Positions 1 to 10,344 are shown, counted from the stretch's first letter. The stretch: 64,000 nucleotides of DNA from Streptomyces sp. WMMC500 (GCF_027497195.1 NZ_CP114905.1:1116001-1180000), one strand, 5' to 3'. Program-made: numbers and translations. The notes: a model not told the origin generated them from the sequence alone.

Positions 1-1446
<1,446 letters not shown>

Positions 1447-1448
1447 CG

Positions 1449-1464
1449 GCCGGCACACGCCGGC
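1449..1464 (+). terminator. Weak hairpin at the end of the xylanase gene
   Basis: GCCGGC-ACAC-GCCGGC gives a 6-bp GC stem beginning right at the stop codon. This is a modest terminator candidate. Confidence 0.35.
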
Positions 1465-1570
1465 TCTCCGGATCGGGGCGGGGCGCCCGGGAGGGTTCCT
1501 GCCGCGCGCGGGCCGAGGGCGGCCCGCCCCGGTTCCTCCCTGTCGCGGCTCTTCCCCGCGCGTGTCCGGA

Positions 1571-2599
1571 TCACGCGTGCGCCGCGGCACGCGGGCCGGG
1601 CGGTGCCGTCGACGTGCGTGCCACGAGTTCCGTGGCGAGTTCGATGTGGTGGGATTCCACGTTCTCGCCGGCGGCCAGGCGGAGGGCGGTGCGCAGGGCG
1701 ACGCCGCCCATCTCGCGGAGCGGCTGGCGAACGGTCGTCAGCGGCGGCGAGGCCATCCGGGCGAGGAGCGTGTCGTCGAAGCCGACCACGCTCAGGTCCT
1801 CGGGGACGCGCAGACCGCGGGCCCGGGCGGTCTCGATGACGCCGAGGGCGATCTCGTCGTTGCCCGCGAAGATCGCCGTCGGCGGCTCTTCGAGGTCCAG
1901 CAGTGCCGCGGCGCCGGCCAGGCCGGTCTGGTACGTGAACTCTCCGGCCCGGACGTAGGCGGGGGGTACGGGTGCTCCCGCCGCCTCCATGGCGGCGCGG
2001 TAGCCGTGCGCGCGGGCCTGGTTGCACGCGGCCGTGGCCGGCCCGCCGAGATGGGCGACGCGGCGGTGGCCGAGGGAGAGCAGGTGCTCGGTCGCGGCCA
2101 GGCCGCCGGCGAAGTTGGTCGCTCCGACGCTGTTGATCCGGCTGTGCGGCAGGTGCAGCGGGTCGAGCACGACCGCCGGCAGGCCGGCCCGTGCCAGCGC
2201 TTCCAGGTGCGCGGCGGTGTAGACGCTGGTGACCCCGATGAGGGCGCGACGGCCGGCGGTGACCAGGTCCCGGGCCCAGTGCGGGTCATGGGAGGACTTG
2301 CCGATCACCACCGAGGCGCCCAGCTCGGCCGCCGCGTCGACGATGCCCTCCACCGCCTCGGCCACGTACGGCCTGAGGCCGCCCGCGAACTGCACCTCGA
2401 TGGTCGCGCTCTGCGGCACCTCCGTGTGGCGGAACACGGGGGCGAAGTAGTCGTGCCGGTGGAGCAGTTCCAGGACCCGGGCGCGCGTCTGCGGAGCCAC
2501 GTCGGTGCGGTCGTTAACCACTTTGGACACGGTCGCGACCGAGACCCCCGCCGCGCGGGCGATGGTCGCCAACGTGGTGCGTCTAGCGTCCGCCGGCAT
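1571..2599 (-). CDS. LacI-family transcriptional repressor of the GH3/transporter block
   Basis: The 342-residue protein has an N-terminal LacI helix-turn-helix (TLATIARAAGVSVATVSKVV, residues 8-27) followed by a periplasmic-binding-like sugar-sensing domain. The start at 2599 is preferred because the protein then begins just before the HTH, has a purine-rich GGGGAAG site upstream, and overlaps the end of the GH3 gene by 17 bases, which implies translational coupling. The most likely targets are the CGAAA-N3-TTTCG boxes at 5036 and 5191, with a xylo-oligosaccharide as inducer. By position it corresponds to BxlR of Streptomyces xylobiose systems, but that equivalence is inferred, not shown. 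Confidence 0.93.
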   Translation of the reverse strand: MPADARRTTLATIARAAGVSVATVSKVVNDRTDVAPQTRARVLELLHRHDYFAPVFRHTEVPQSATIEVQFAGGLRPYVAEAVEGIVDAAAELGASVVIGKSSHDPHWARDLVTAGRRALIGVTSVYTAAHLEALARAGLPAVVLDPLHLPHSRINSVGATNFAGGLAATEHLLSLGHRRVAHLGGPATAACNQARAHGYRAAMEAAGAPVPPAYVRAGEFTYQTGLAGAAALLDLEEPPTAIFAGNDEIALGVIETARARGLRVPEDLSVVGFDDTLLARMASPPLTTVRQPLREMGGVALRTALRLAAGENVESHHIELATELVARTSTAPPGPRAAAHA

Positions 2600-5003
2600 C
2601 GGCTTCCCCCTGCTGGATGTCCACCGGCGTGGTGAGCCGCCGGTCGTGGCCGACCACACGGGTGGGGCCGGTCAACCGTACGGCAACCCGGCACGGGAGT
2701 GCGGCCGAGGAGGTGCCGACGAGCACCTCGACCTCCCCGGGTTCGACGATCCGCCGCAGATCGCGGCCGGTGAACGCGGTCCGGTCGGCGTGCACGTGGA
2801 ACCGGACCCGCGCGCTCTCCCCCGGCTCCAGCCGGACCGGCGCGAAGCCGGCCAACTGCCGGACCGGCCGGGTCACCTGGGCGACGACGTCGCGAAGATA
2901 CAGTTGGACGACCTCGTGGCCGGCCCGGGCACCGGTGTTGCGCGCCCGCACGGACACGGCGAACTCACCGTCGGTGGGGATCTCCGTCGCGCTCGCGCGC
3001 GGGTCGTCGACCTCGAACGTGGTGTACGACCTGCCGTGTCCGAAGGGGAACAGCGGCGTCGGGTCGATGCTGCTGATGCCGTGGGTGTTCCCGCCGAGCG
3101 GCGGCTGCAGGTACGTGCCGGGCTGACCCCCGGGGCGGCGGGGAATCTGCACCGGCAGCTTGCCGGCGGGCTGGACCCGGCCGGAGAGCACACCGGCGAT
3201 CGCCGCGGCGCCGCGCTGGCCGGGCATGAACGCCTGGACCAGACCGGCGGCGCGGGGATGCACCTCGCCCAGGGCGTACGGGCGGCCGGAGACCACGACC
3301 ACCACCACGGGCGTCCCGGTGGCGAGGAGTTCCGCGAGCAGGTCGGCCTGCACGCCGGGCAGCCGCAGGTCCTCGGCGTCGCAGCCCTCACCGGACGTAC
3401 CGTTGCCGAACATGCCCGCGCGGTCGCCCACCACCGCCACGCACAGATCCGCCTCGCGGACCGCGGCCGTCGCGGCGGCGAAGCCGGACCGGTCGTCGCC
3501 GGACACGTCGCACCCCGGCTCGTGGACGATCTCGGTCTCCGGCAGTTCGGCGCGCAGCGCGTCGAGGACGGTCGGTGCCGCCACGCCGAGGTCCAGGCCG
3601 GGGTGGCGGGGCAGGACGTGGTTGGGAAAGGCGTAGCAGCCCATGAGGGTGCGCGCGTCGGCGGCGCACGGCCCGACCACGGCGACCCGGCCGGGCGCCG
3701 CACGTCCGGCGCTGCGAAGGGGCAGTGCGCTGCCCTCGTCGAGCAGCACGACGGATCGCTCGGCCAGCTCCCGCGCGAGCTCCCCGTTCTCCGGTGAGTC
3801 CAGATCGACGGCGGCGGCGCCGGCGACCGAGCCCTCGGGCGTCCAGCCGGGATCGAGCAGCCCGAGCTCGACCTTCTGGGTGAGCAGCCGGCGCACCGCC
3901 CGGTCCAGCAGGGACTCGGGCAGCTCGCCCCGGCCGACCCGGGCCACGAGGTGGTCGCCGAAGCCGAGCGTGTCGGGCAGCTCCACGTCGATGCCGGCGC
4001 CGAGCGCCAGTACGCCCGCCTCCTCGGTGTCCGCGGCCACTCCGTGCATGCCGGCGAGGAACGCGACCGCCCCGTAGTCGGAGACCACGGTGCCGGTGAA
4101 GCCCCAGTCGCCGCGCAGCAGATCGGTCAGCAGCCAGGAGTCGGCGCCCGCCGGGACCCCGTCCACCTCGGCGTACGAGTTCATCACGGAACGGGCCCCG
4201 CCCACCGCGATCGCGGTCTCGAACGGCGGCAGCACGACGTCCGCCAGCTCGCGGCGGCCGATCGGCGCGGGCCCGTGGTTGCGGGCGGCGCGGGACGCGG
4301 CGTATCCGGCGAAGTGCTTCAGAGTGGCGATGACCCCGGCACCCTCCAGGCCGGCGACGTAGGCGGCGCCGAGCATCGAGACCAGGTACGGGTCCTCCCC
4401 CATGGTCTCCTCGACGCGGCCCCACCGGTGGTCGCGGACCACGTCGAGGACCGGGGCGAGACCCTGGTGGACGCCGACCGCCCGCATGTCCCGCCCGATC
4501 GCGGCACCCAGCCGCCGCACCAGACCGGGGTCGAACGTCGCCGCCCACGCGAGGGCCGCGGGGTAGACCGTGGCGCCGTAGGTGGTGAACCCGGTGAGGC
4601 ACTCCTCGTGGACCAGCGCGGGGATGCCGAGCCGGGAGCCGCGCAGGACCGTGTGCTGCAGCCTGACCAGCTCGGCCGCCCCCTCCGCCGGGGTCACCGG
4701 CCGGCTGCCGTACACCCGGGTGAGGTGGCCGAGACCGTGCCGGCAGGCCTCGGCCGGCGGGACGCTCCCGGACTCGAACACCTCCTGGATCGGGGCCACT
4801 CGGTGGCCTCCGGCCCCCTCCTCGCCGTCGTCGCCCGCGCGCGCCCTGTCGTTGCCGAACCAGCGGCTGCCGAGCTGCGCGACCTTCTCCGCCACGGTCA
4901 TCTCGGCCAGGAGGGCGTCGACCCGGTCCGGCACGGACAGCGCCGGGTCCTGCCAGCGGTGCGTGCCCCGGCCCGGGACCGGTGGTGATTCAGCCGTGGC
5001 CAT
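2583..5003 (-). CDS. GH3 beta-xylosidase/beta-glucosidase, cytoplasmic
   Basis: The 806-residue protein has the usual GH3 order: a (beta/alpha)8 domain, an alpha/beta sandwich and a C-terminal fibronectin-III-like domain (last ~120 residues). Visible signatures are KHFAGY (Lys229, His230) and the nucleophile Asp309 in TVVSDYGAV. There is no signal peptide, so it should hydrolyse imported oligosaccharides. ATG at 5003 is chosen because GGAGGAGG lies 5 bases upstream; a TTG seven codons earlier lacks such a site. It is the first gene of a two-gene operon with the LacI repressor and diverges from a sugar transporter. Substrate (xylobiose versus other beta-linked sugars) is inferred from the neighbouring GH10 and GH43. 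Confidence 0.93.
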   Translation of the reverse strand: MATAESPPVPGRGTHRWQDPALSVPDRVDALLAEMTVAEKVAQLGSRWFGNDRARAGDDGEEGAGGHRVAPIQEVFESGSVPPAEACRHGLGHLTRVYGSRPVTPAEGAAELVRLQHTVLRGSRLGIPALVHEECLTGFTTYGATVYPAALAWAATFDPGLVRRLGAAIGRDMRAVGVHQGLAPVLDVVRDHRWGRVEETMGEDPYLVSMLGAAYVAGLEGAGVIATLKHFAGYAASRAARNHGPAPIGRRELADVVLPPFETAIAVGGARSVMNSYAEVDGVPAGADSWLLTDLLRGDWGFTGTVVSDYGAVAFLAGMHGVAADTEEAGVLALGAGIDVELPDTLGFGDHLVARVGRGELPESLLDRAVRRLLTQKVELGLLDPGWTPEGSVAGAAAVDLDSPENGELARELAERSVVLLDEGSALPLRSAGRAAPGRVAVVGPCAADARTLMGCYAFPNHVLPRHPGLDLGVAAPTVLDALRAELPETEIVHEPGCDVSGDDRSGFAAATAAVREADLCVAVVGDRAGMFGNGTSGEGCDAEDLRLPGVQADLLAELLATGTPVVVVVVSGRPYALGEVHPRAAGLVQAFMPGQRGAAAIAGVLSGRVQPAGKLPVQIPRRPGGQPGTYLQPPLGGNTHGISSIDPTPLFPFGHGRSYTTFEVDDPRASATEIPTDGEFAVSVRARNTGARAGHEVVQLYLRDVVAQVTRPVRQLAGFAPVRLEPGESARVRFHVHADRTAFTGRDLRRIVEPGEVEVLVGTSSAALPCRVAVRLTGPTRVVGHDRRLTTPVDIQQGEADAGGR

Positions 5004-5035
5004 TGCGCCCTCCTCCGTGCTCAAGCCGCATTTCC

Positions 5036-5048
5036 CGAAATATTTTCG
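5036..5048. promoter_or_regulatory. Probable LacI operator, CGAAA-N3-TTTCG
   Basis: A perfect 5-bp inverted repeat with a 3-base spacer lies about 30-45 bases downstream of the predicted GH3 transcription start. A one-mismatch copy lies at 5191-5203 on the transporter side. Confidence 0.6.
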
Positions 5049-5086
5049 AGCCCTGTCGAGCTCCTTCCGGGAGCCGTCTCCGCCTG

Positions 5087-5115
5087 AGATTACGGGTACA
5101 GCCCTTGTACGACAA
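5087..5115 (-). promoter_or_regulatory. Promoter for GH3-lacI
   Basis: On the minus strand, -35 TTGTCG (5110-5115) and -10 TAATCT (5087-5092) are separated by 17 bases. This is close to the HrdB/sigma-70 consensus. Confidence 0.6.
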
Positions 5116-5131
5116 CGGACTTACGCCTCTC

Positions 5132-5160
5132 TTGACAGCCGTCCGCCCGATACCTAACTT
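5132..5160 (+). promoter_or_regulatory. Promoter for the sugar transporter operon
   Basis: A consensus -35 TTGACA (5132-5137) and -10 TAACTT (5155-5160) are separated by 17 bases. Transcription would begin near 5167. Confidence 0.65.
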
Positions 5161-5190
5161 GCACCCACGAGGTTTTGCGAGCGCAAGTTT

Positions 5191-5203
5191 CGAAAAGTTT
5201 TCA
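5191..5203. promoter_or_regulatory. Second probable LacI operator, CGAAA-N3-TTTCA
   Basis: It matches the 5036 box except for the last base and overlaps a perfect TTTCGAAA (5188-5195). It lies roughly 25-37 bases downstream of the predicted transporter transcription start, where a bound repressor could block elongation. Confidence 0.55.
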
Positions 5204-5250
5204 TCCATGGTCCGCCGGAAGCTGACGGCCCTCAAGTGCGGAGAACACAC

Positions 5251-6573
5251 ATGGAGATCCCTCTCTCTCGTCGTAAGCTCCTCGGCCTGGCGGCCGGTCT
5301 GCCGGCCTCCGCGGCCCTCGCCGCCTGCGGCTCGTCCGGTCCCGGCAAGGGCGGCGACGGCGGCACGGCCACGTACTGGCATCTGAGCGGCCAGCCCCAG
5401 GAAGGCGTCAGGACCGGCGCGGTGGAACGGTTCAACGAGGCCAATCCCCAGGGGCGGATCGAGGTCACCACCTTCGAGAACGACGCCTACAAGACGAAGA
5501 TCAAGACCGCCATCGGCGCCGGGCAGGCACCCACCGTCATCTGGGGGTGGGGCGGCGGCACGCTGCGCACCTACGCGGAGGCCGACCAGGTCGACGACCT
5601 CACCCCGTGGTTCGACGAGAACCCCGAGATCAAGGACCGGCTCTTCCCGTCCTCGTTCGGGGCGGCGACCGTCGACGGCAGGATCTACGCGATGCCGTTC
5701 GAGAGCGTGGAGCCGATCGTCCTGTTCTACAACAAGAGGGTCTTCGACGACGTCGGCGTGGAGCCGCCCCAGTCCTGGGACGACATCATGGCCCTGGTGC
5801 CCAGGTTCAACGCGGAGGGCATAGCGCCGTTCTCCCTCGGCGGCCAGTCCCGGTGGACGAACATGATGTGGCTGGAGTTCCTGTTCGACCGCATCGGCGG
5901 CCCCGAGGTGTTCCAGGCCGTCTTCGACGGCGAGAAGGACGCCTGGTCCCACCCGGCCGCCATCGACGCGCTGACCAAGGTGCAGGACCTGGTCAAGGCG
6001 GACGGGTTCACCAAGGGCTTCTCCTCGATCACCGCGGACTCCAACGCCGACCAGGCGCTGCTCTACACCGACAAGGCCGCGATGATGCTGCACGGCTCCT
6101 GGTCGTACGGCATCCAGCAGGCCGAGGGCGGAGACTTCGTCTCCGGCGGCGGCCTCGGTTTCATGAACTTCCCGCCCGTCGAGGGCGGCAAGGGTGATCC
6201 GGGCAACTCCGTCGGCAACCCCGCCCAGTACCTGTCCATCTCCTCGAAGGCCAGCGCCGAGCAGAAGAAGATCGCAAAGGACTTCTTCGCCACCGGCGTC
6301 CTCACCGACGAGGAGGTGAAGGAGTGGATCGACACCGGGGCGGTGCCGATCCGGAAGGGTTCGGAGAAGTTGCTGGCCGAATCCGAGAGCTCCGAGTTCC
6401 TGCAGTTCGTCTACGGGATCGCCAGCAACGCGAAGACGTTCGGCCAGTCCTGGGACCAGGCGCTCAGCCCGACGGCCGCCGAGACGCTGCTCGACAACAT
6501 CGCCAGGCTCTTCCAGTTGTCCGTCTCGCCACAGCAGTTCACCGACAACCTCAACGAGGTCATCGGCAAGTGA
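5251..6573 (+). CDS. Oligosaccharide-binding lipoprotein of an ABC transporter (BxlE-like)
   Basis: The 440-residue protein starts with a twin-arginine-like SRRKLLG followed by a lipobox LAAC with the lipidated Cys at residue 26, so it is anchored outside the membrane. The rest is an extracellular solute-binding protein family 1 fold. The start at 5251 is chosen because GGAG (5240-5243) lies 7 bases upstream. It overlaps the first permease gene by 4 bases. Divergence from GH3/LacI and linkage to GH43 suggest xylobiose or arabinoxylo-oligosaccharide capture. This resembles the bxlEFG-bxlA-bxlR arrangement of Streptomyces, but ligand specificity cannot be read from sequence. Confidence 0.93.
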   Translation: MEIPLSRRKLLGLAAGLPASAALAACGSSGPGKGGDGGTATYWHLSGQPQEGVRTGAVERFNEANPQGRIEVTTFENDAYKTKIKTAIGAGQAPTVIWGWGGGTLRTYAEADQVDDLTPWFDENPEIKDRLFPSSFGAATVDGRIYAMPFESVEPIVLFYNKRVFDDVGVEPPQSWDDIMALVPRFNAEGIAPFSLGGQSRWTNMMWLEFLFDRIGGPEVFQAVFDGEKDAWSHPAAIDALTKVQDLVKADGFTKGFSSITADSNADQALLYTDKAAMMLHGSWSYGIQQAEGGDFVSGGGLGFMNFPPVEGGKGDPGNSVGNPAQYLSISSKASAEQKKIAKDFFATGVLTDEEVKEWIDTGAVPIRKGSEKLLAESESSEFLQFVYGIASNAKTFGQSWDQALSPTAAETLLDNIARLFQLSVSPQQFTDNLNEVIGK

Positions 6574-7472
6574 GCACCCTCACCGGCGCTACGCGGCCGA
6601 GGGGCCGGCGCAGCATCCTGCCCTGGCTGGCCGTGCCGGCACTGCTGTTCTTCGTCGGCTTCGCCGTCGTCCCGCTCGTCGGCGTCTTCCTGCTGAGCTT
6701 CACGACGTGGGACGGGATCGGCGACATCCACCCGTCCGGACTGACCAGTTGGCGTGCGGTGCTCACCGACCCCGGGCTGCCGCACGCCCTCTGGGTGACG
6801 TTCCTGGTGATGGCCGTGTCCTGGGCGGTCCAGACACCGGCGAGCATTCTGCTCGGCACGTTCCTGGCCGGCCGCCAGCGCTACCGCGCGGTGCTGAGCC
6901 TGGTCTACTTCGTCCCGCTCCTGCTCAGCTCCGCGGCGATAGCCGTCGCGTACAAGGCGCTGCTGGACCCCAACTTCGGGCTGGGCGCCGGGCTGGGGTT
7001 CGAGTGGCTCAGCAAGGACTGGCTGGGGCGCCCCTGGCTCGCCTTCGGCGTCGTCGTCTTCGTCGTCTCCTGGCAGTTCGTCCCGTTCCACGCGCTGATC
7101 TACCAGGGGGGTGTCCAGCAGATCCCCCAGTCCCTGTACGAGGCCGCGCAACTGGACGGCGCCGGGCGGGTCCGCCAGTTCTTCAGCATCACGCTGCCCC
7201 AGCTCAAATACACCATCATCACCTCGTCGACGCTGATGGTGATCGGGTCGCTCACCTTCTTCGACCTCATCTTCGTCCTGACCGAGGGCGGCCCGGGAGA
7301 CGCCACCCGCGTCCTCGCGCTGGACATGTACAAACGGGGCTTCCAGGCCAACCTGATGGGGCCGGCCAGCGCCATCGCGGTGATCCTGGTCCTGATGGGC
7401 CTCGCCCTCGCCCTGCTGCTGCGCCGGCTCGGAGGCCGGGACGCCGGCGCGAGCCAGCTTGAGGGAGTCTGA
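6570..7472 (+). CDS. Sugar ABC transporter permease, MalF type
   Basis: This 300-residue, six-helix membrane protein carries the inner-membrane permease signature EAAQLDGAGRVRQFFSITLP, the loop that contacts the ATPase. It starts at a GTG that overlaps the stop of the binding-protein gene (GTGA), a typical coupling. Together with the next gene it forms the translocation pore. No ATPase gene is present; Streptomyces sugar importers of this class usually share the MsiK ATPase encoded elsewhere. Confidence 0.93.
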   Translation: MSTLTGATRPRGRRSILPWLAVPALLFFVGFAVVPLVGVFLLSFTTWDGIGDIHPSGLTSWRAVLTDPGLPHALWVTFLVMAVSWAVQTPASILLGTFLAGRQRYRAVLSLVYFVPLLLSSAAIAVAYKALLDPNFGLGAGLGFEWLSKDWLGRPWLAFGVVVFVVSWQFVPFHALIYQGGVQQIPQSLYEAAQLDGAGRVRQFFSITLPQLKYTIITSSTLMVIGSLTFFDLIFVLTEGGPGDATRVLALDMYKRGFQANLMGPASAIAVILVLMGLALALLLRRLGGRDAGASQLEGV

Positions 7473-7473
7473 C

Positions 7474-8367
7474 ATGGCCACCACGCTGACCAAGCCGCAA
7501 CCGCAGAAGACCGTCCACCGCGAGCGGCGCCACCGCCCCGGTCCGGCCGCCCGCCGGCGCAACTGGCTCGGCGGCCTGGCCGGATGGCTGTGGCTCGCCG
7601 TCGTCGTCGTACCCCTCTACTGGATTCTCATCACCAGCCTCAAGGCCCAGAGCAACTACTACGCGAGCAACCCGCTCGTGCCGCCGAGCGACCCCACGCT
7701 GGCCAACTACGAGCTGGTCATGGAGTCCGACTTCGTCAGCTACTTCGTGAACAGCGTCGTGGTCACCGTCGGCGCGGTGGTGCCGGCGGTCACGGTCTCC
7801 TTCATGGCCGCGTACGCGATCGTGCGCGGCTGGAGCCGGCGGTTCCTGCGCACGGTGAACGGGCTGTTCCTCATGGGCCTGGCCATCCCGCTGCAGGCGA
7901 CGGCGATCCCGGTCTACCTGATCATCATCGAGCTGCACCTGTACGACAGCCTGCTGGCGCTGATCCTGCCCTCGATCGCCTTCGCCATCCCGCTGTCCGT
8001 GCTGATACTCGCCAACTTCATCCGGGACGTGCCCAAGGAGCTGTTCGACTCGATGCGGGTGGACGGGGCCACCGAGTGGGGGACGCTGTGGCGCCTGGCG
8101 GCGCCGCTCACCCGGCCGGCCATCCTCACCGTGACCATCTTCAACGCGCTGACCATCTGGAACGGATTCCTGCTGCCGCTGATCCTCACCCAGAGCCCGT
8201 CCCAGCGGACCCTGCCGCTCGCGCTGTGGACCTTCCAGGGCGAGTACGGGGTCAACGTCCCCGCCATCCTGGCCGCCGTCGTGCTCACCACGCTGCCTCT
8301 GCTCGTCCTGTACGCCATCGGCCGCCGCCAACTGCTCAGCGGACTGACGGCCGGATTCAGCCGGTGA
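7474..8367 (+). CDS. Sugar ABC transporter permease, MalG type
   Basis: This 297-residue permease partner has a basic N-terminal tail, about six membrane helices and the coupling loop DSMRVDGATEWGTLWRLAAP. ATG at 7474 is used because AGGGAG lies 6 bases upstream, rather than a TTG five codons earlier. Only one base separates it from the MalF-type gene, so the two are cotranscribed and probably coupled. Confidence 0.93.
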   Translation: MATTLTKPQPQKTVHRERRHRPGPAARRRNWLGGLAGWLWLAVVVVPLYWILITSLKAQSNYYASNPLVPPSDPTLANYELVMESDFVSYFVNSVVVTVGAVVPAVTVSFMAAYAIVRGWSRRFLRTVNGLFLMGLAIPLQATAIPVYLIIIELHLYDSLLALILPSIAFAIPLSVLILANFIRDVPKELFDSMRVDGATEWGTLWRLAAPLTRPAILTVTIFNALTIWNGFLLPLILTQSPSQRTLPLALWTFQGEYGVNVPAILAAVVLTTLPLLVLYAIGRRQLLSGLTAGFSR

Positions 8368-8391
8368 CCGACCGACCCGCGAAGGGATCCT

Positions 8392-9927
8392 GTGCGCACG
8401 TACGACAACCCCGTGATCGGCGGGTTCCACCCCGATCCCAGCGTGTGCCGGGTGGGTGACGACTACTACCTGGTGTGCTCCAGCTTCGAGTACTTCCCCG
8501 GGCTGCCGCTCTTCCACAGCAGGGACCTCGTGCACTGGGAGCAGATCGGCAACGTGCTCGACCGCCCCGGGCAACTGCCCCTGCCGCTGCCCGGCGCACA
8601 GGCGTCCGGCGGACTCTACGCGCCCACGATCCGCCACCACGGCGGCCGTTACCGGGTCATCAACACCAACGTCGACGGCGGCGGCAACTTCGTCGTCTCG
8701 GCCGAGCGGCCCGAGGGGCCGTGGAGCGACCCGGTATGGATCGACCTGCCCGGGATCGACCCCGATCTGGCGTGGGAGGAGGACGGCACCTGCTGGAGCG
8801 CCTTCTCCGGACCCGAGGGCGGCATCCACCTGGCCAGGATCGACCCGGTCCGGGGGAAGGTGCTGGAAGGGCCCTTCGCCACGTGGTCGGGCACCGGCCT
8901 CAAGTTCCCCGAGGCGCCGCACCTCCACCGCATCGGCGACTGGTGGTACCTGCTGATCGCGGAGGGCGGCACCGAACGCGGCCACAGCGTGTCCGTCGCC
9001 CGTGGCCGCTCGCCGCGCGGCCCCTGGGAAGGCGCCCCCGCCAACCCCCTGCTCTCCCACAGCGGTACCGCCCGGTCGATCCAGAACACCGGCCACGCCG
9101 ACCTGGTGCAGGCGCCCGACGGCGACTGGTGGATGGTGCTGCTCGGCGTCCGGCCCGGCGGCTTCACACCCGACGTGCACGTGCTCGGCCGCGAGACGTT
9201 CCTGACCCCCGTGGAGTGGGACGAGGACGGCTGGCCCGTCGTCGCGCCCGTGCCCGAGAGCCATCCGGCACCGGGCGGTGCCTGGCACCCCGTTCCGGCC
9301 CTGCCCGCCCGCGACGACTTCGACGGCCCCGCTCTCGCGCCGCACTGGATCTCGCCGTTCGCCCGCCCGGAGGGCTCCTGGTCGCTCACCGAGCGCCCCG
9401 GCCGGCTGGCGCTCCGCGCCACCGGCGCCACCCTCGACCGCCCCGGGTACACGTTCGTCGGCCGCCGCCAGCAGCACCACGACTGCCGCGTCACCGCCGC
9501 GATCGACGCGGGAACGGGCCGCGGCGGCCTCAGCGTGCGTCTGGACGAGGCCCACCACTACGAGGTGGAGGTCGCGAACGAAGAGGCCCGCGTCGTCGCC
9601 CGGATCGGCCCGCTGCGCCAGACCGTGGCCCGCCGACCGGTTCCACCGGGACCGCTGACCCTCACCGTCACGATCCGCACGTCCGGCCTCGTGTCCGCGT
9701 CGCCCGAACTCACCGGCGGCCGGACCACCGGCCCCGACACCATCGCCTTCTGGCTCGGCGATCCGGGCGCCGCGGACGCCCGGCCACTCGCCGAGCTGGA
9801 CGGACGCTACCTGTCCACGGAGGTCGCCTGCGGCTTCACCGGCCGCGTCATCGGCATGTACGCCACGGAAGGCACGGTCGCCTTCGACTGGTTCGAGTAC
9901 GTCCCGGCCCCGGCGCCCTCCGCCTGA
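8392..9927 (+). CDS. Intracellular GH43 beta-xylosidase/arabinofuranosidase
   Basis: The 511-residue protein has no signal peptide. An N-terminal five-bladed propeller (about 1-310) is followed by a C-terminal beta-sandwich domain, as in XynB3-type GH43 enzymes. Candidate catalytic residues are Asp15 (GGFHPDPSV), the pKa-modulating Asp123 (GIDPDLAW) and the acid Glu174 (KFPEAPHL). It starts at GTG 8392 behind GAAGGGA and is the last gene of the transporter operon. It would trim xylose or arabinose from imported oligosaccharides alongside the GH3 enzyme. The exact linkage is inferred. Confidence 0.93.
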   Translation: MRTYDNPVIGGFHPDPSVCRVGDDYYLVCSSFEYFPGLPLFHSRDLVHWEQIGNVLDRPGQLPLPLPGAQASGGLYAPTIRHHGGRYRVINTNVDGGGNFVVSAERPEGPWSDPVWIDLPGIDPDLAWEEDGTCWSAFSGPEGGIHLARIDPVRGKVLEGPFATWSGTGLKFPEAPHLHRIGDWWYLLIAEGGTERGHSVSVARGRSPRGPWEGAPANPLLSHSGTARSIQNTGHADLVQAPDGDWWMVLLGVRPGGFTPDVHVLGRETFLTPVEWDEDGWPVVAPVPESHPAPGGAWHPVPALPARDDFDGPALAPHWISPFARPEGSWSLTERPGRLALRATGATLDRPGYTFVGRRQQHHDCRVTAAIDAGTGRGGLSVRLDEAHHYEVEVANEEARVVARIGPLRQTVARRPVPPGPLTLTVTIRTSGLVSASPELTGGRTTGPDTIAFWLGDPGAADARPLAELDGRYLSTEVACGFTGRVIGMYATEGTVAFDWFEYVPAPAPSA

Positions 9928-9939
9928 ACTCGGCGGAGG
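9917..9939 (+). terminator. Terminator overlapping the GH43 stop codon
   Basis: CCTCCGCC (9917-9924) pairs with GGCGGAGG (9932-9939) across a 7-base loop that contains the stop codon. It closes the transporter/GH43 operon. Confidence 0.6.
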
Positions 9940-9955
9940 CTCGCTCGGCGTCTCG

Positions 9956-10117
9956 TCATCCGCGGTTCTCGGCGACGGCCGCCACGGTCACCGTCCCCAT
10001 CCGCCCGGTCCCGGTCCGGACGTGGCCGCCGAGCCCGAGGTCGGCGAGTACCGCCCCGGCGAGAACGTGGTAGTTCGTGTTCTCCCCGGCGGGGTGGCCA
10101 TGCGGCCGTCCGGTCAT
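9956..10117 (-). CDS. Small 53-residue protein, possible remnant
   Basis: A short frame starts at ATG 10117 with AAGGGA at good spacing upstream and ends between two convergent signals. The segment NTNYHVLAGAVLADLGLGGH faintly recalls GPP34-like actinomycete proteins, but far too little is present for a call. It could be a decayed fragment or a real small protein. No function can be assigned. Confidence 0.3.
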   Translation of the reverse strand: MTGRPHGHPAGENTNYHVLAGAVLADLGLGGHVRTGTGRMGTVTVAAVAENRG

Positions 10118-10169
10118 CGCTGGTTCCCTTCTCGGTCCTTCATCGGGTCGGTGTACCGGGTGTAGCAGA

Positions 10170-10212
10170 CGAGAGCGCTCCCATTGACACCCCTCCCGCG
10201 CCACCCTAGAGT
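10170..10212 (+). promoter_or_regulatory. Promoter with CebR-like operator for the GH127 gene
   Basis: CGAGAGCGCTCCCA (10170-10183) matches the Streptomyces CebR box TGGGAGCGCTCCCA at 12 of 14 positions. It directly abuts a perfect -35 TTGACA (10184-10189), with -10 TAGAGT (10207-10212) after 17 bases. A bound LacI-family repressor would block RNA polymerase. Confidence 0.7.
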
Positions 10213-10230
10213 CCCGTTCGACTTTCAGAA

Positions 10231-10254
10231 CGTAGTTCGGCATCTCGAACTACG
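10231..10254 (+). repeat. Inverted repeat in the GH127 leader
   Basis: CGTAGTTCG and CGAACTACG form a perfect 9-bp inverted repeat with a 6-base loop, about 12-35 bases after the predicted transcription start. It is either an mRNA hairpin or a second operator. Confidence 0.6.
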
Positions 10255-10344
10255 CCTCCGCGGGATCGCACTGTCCCGGACGGTCCTCGCGAGGCAAGTC
10301 AGCACGGACGTCTTCGCTTTCCTCCCTCACGGAAAGGACGGAAC

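Noticed and set aside
7267..9558. 763-codon open frame antisense to the permeases and GH43
   Set aside because: Composition is Gly/Ala/Arg/Val-rich noise with no family pattern; the plus-strand genes are clear.
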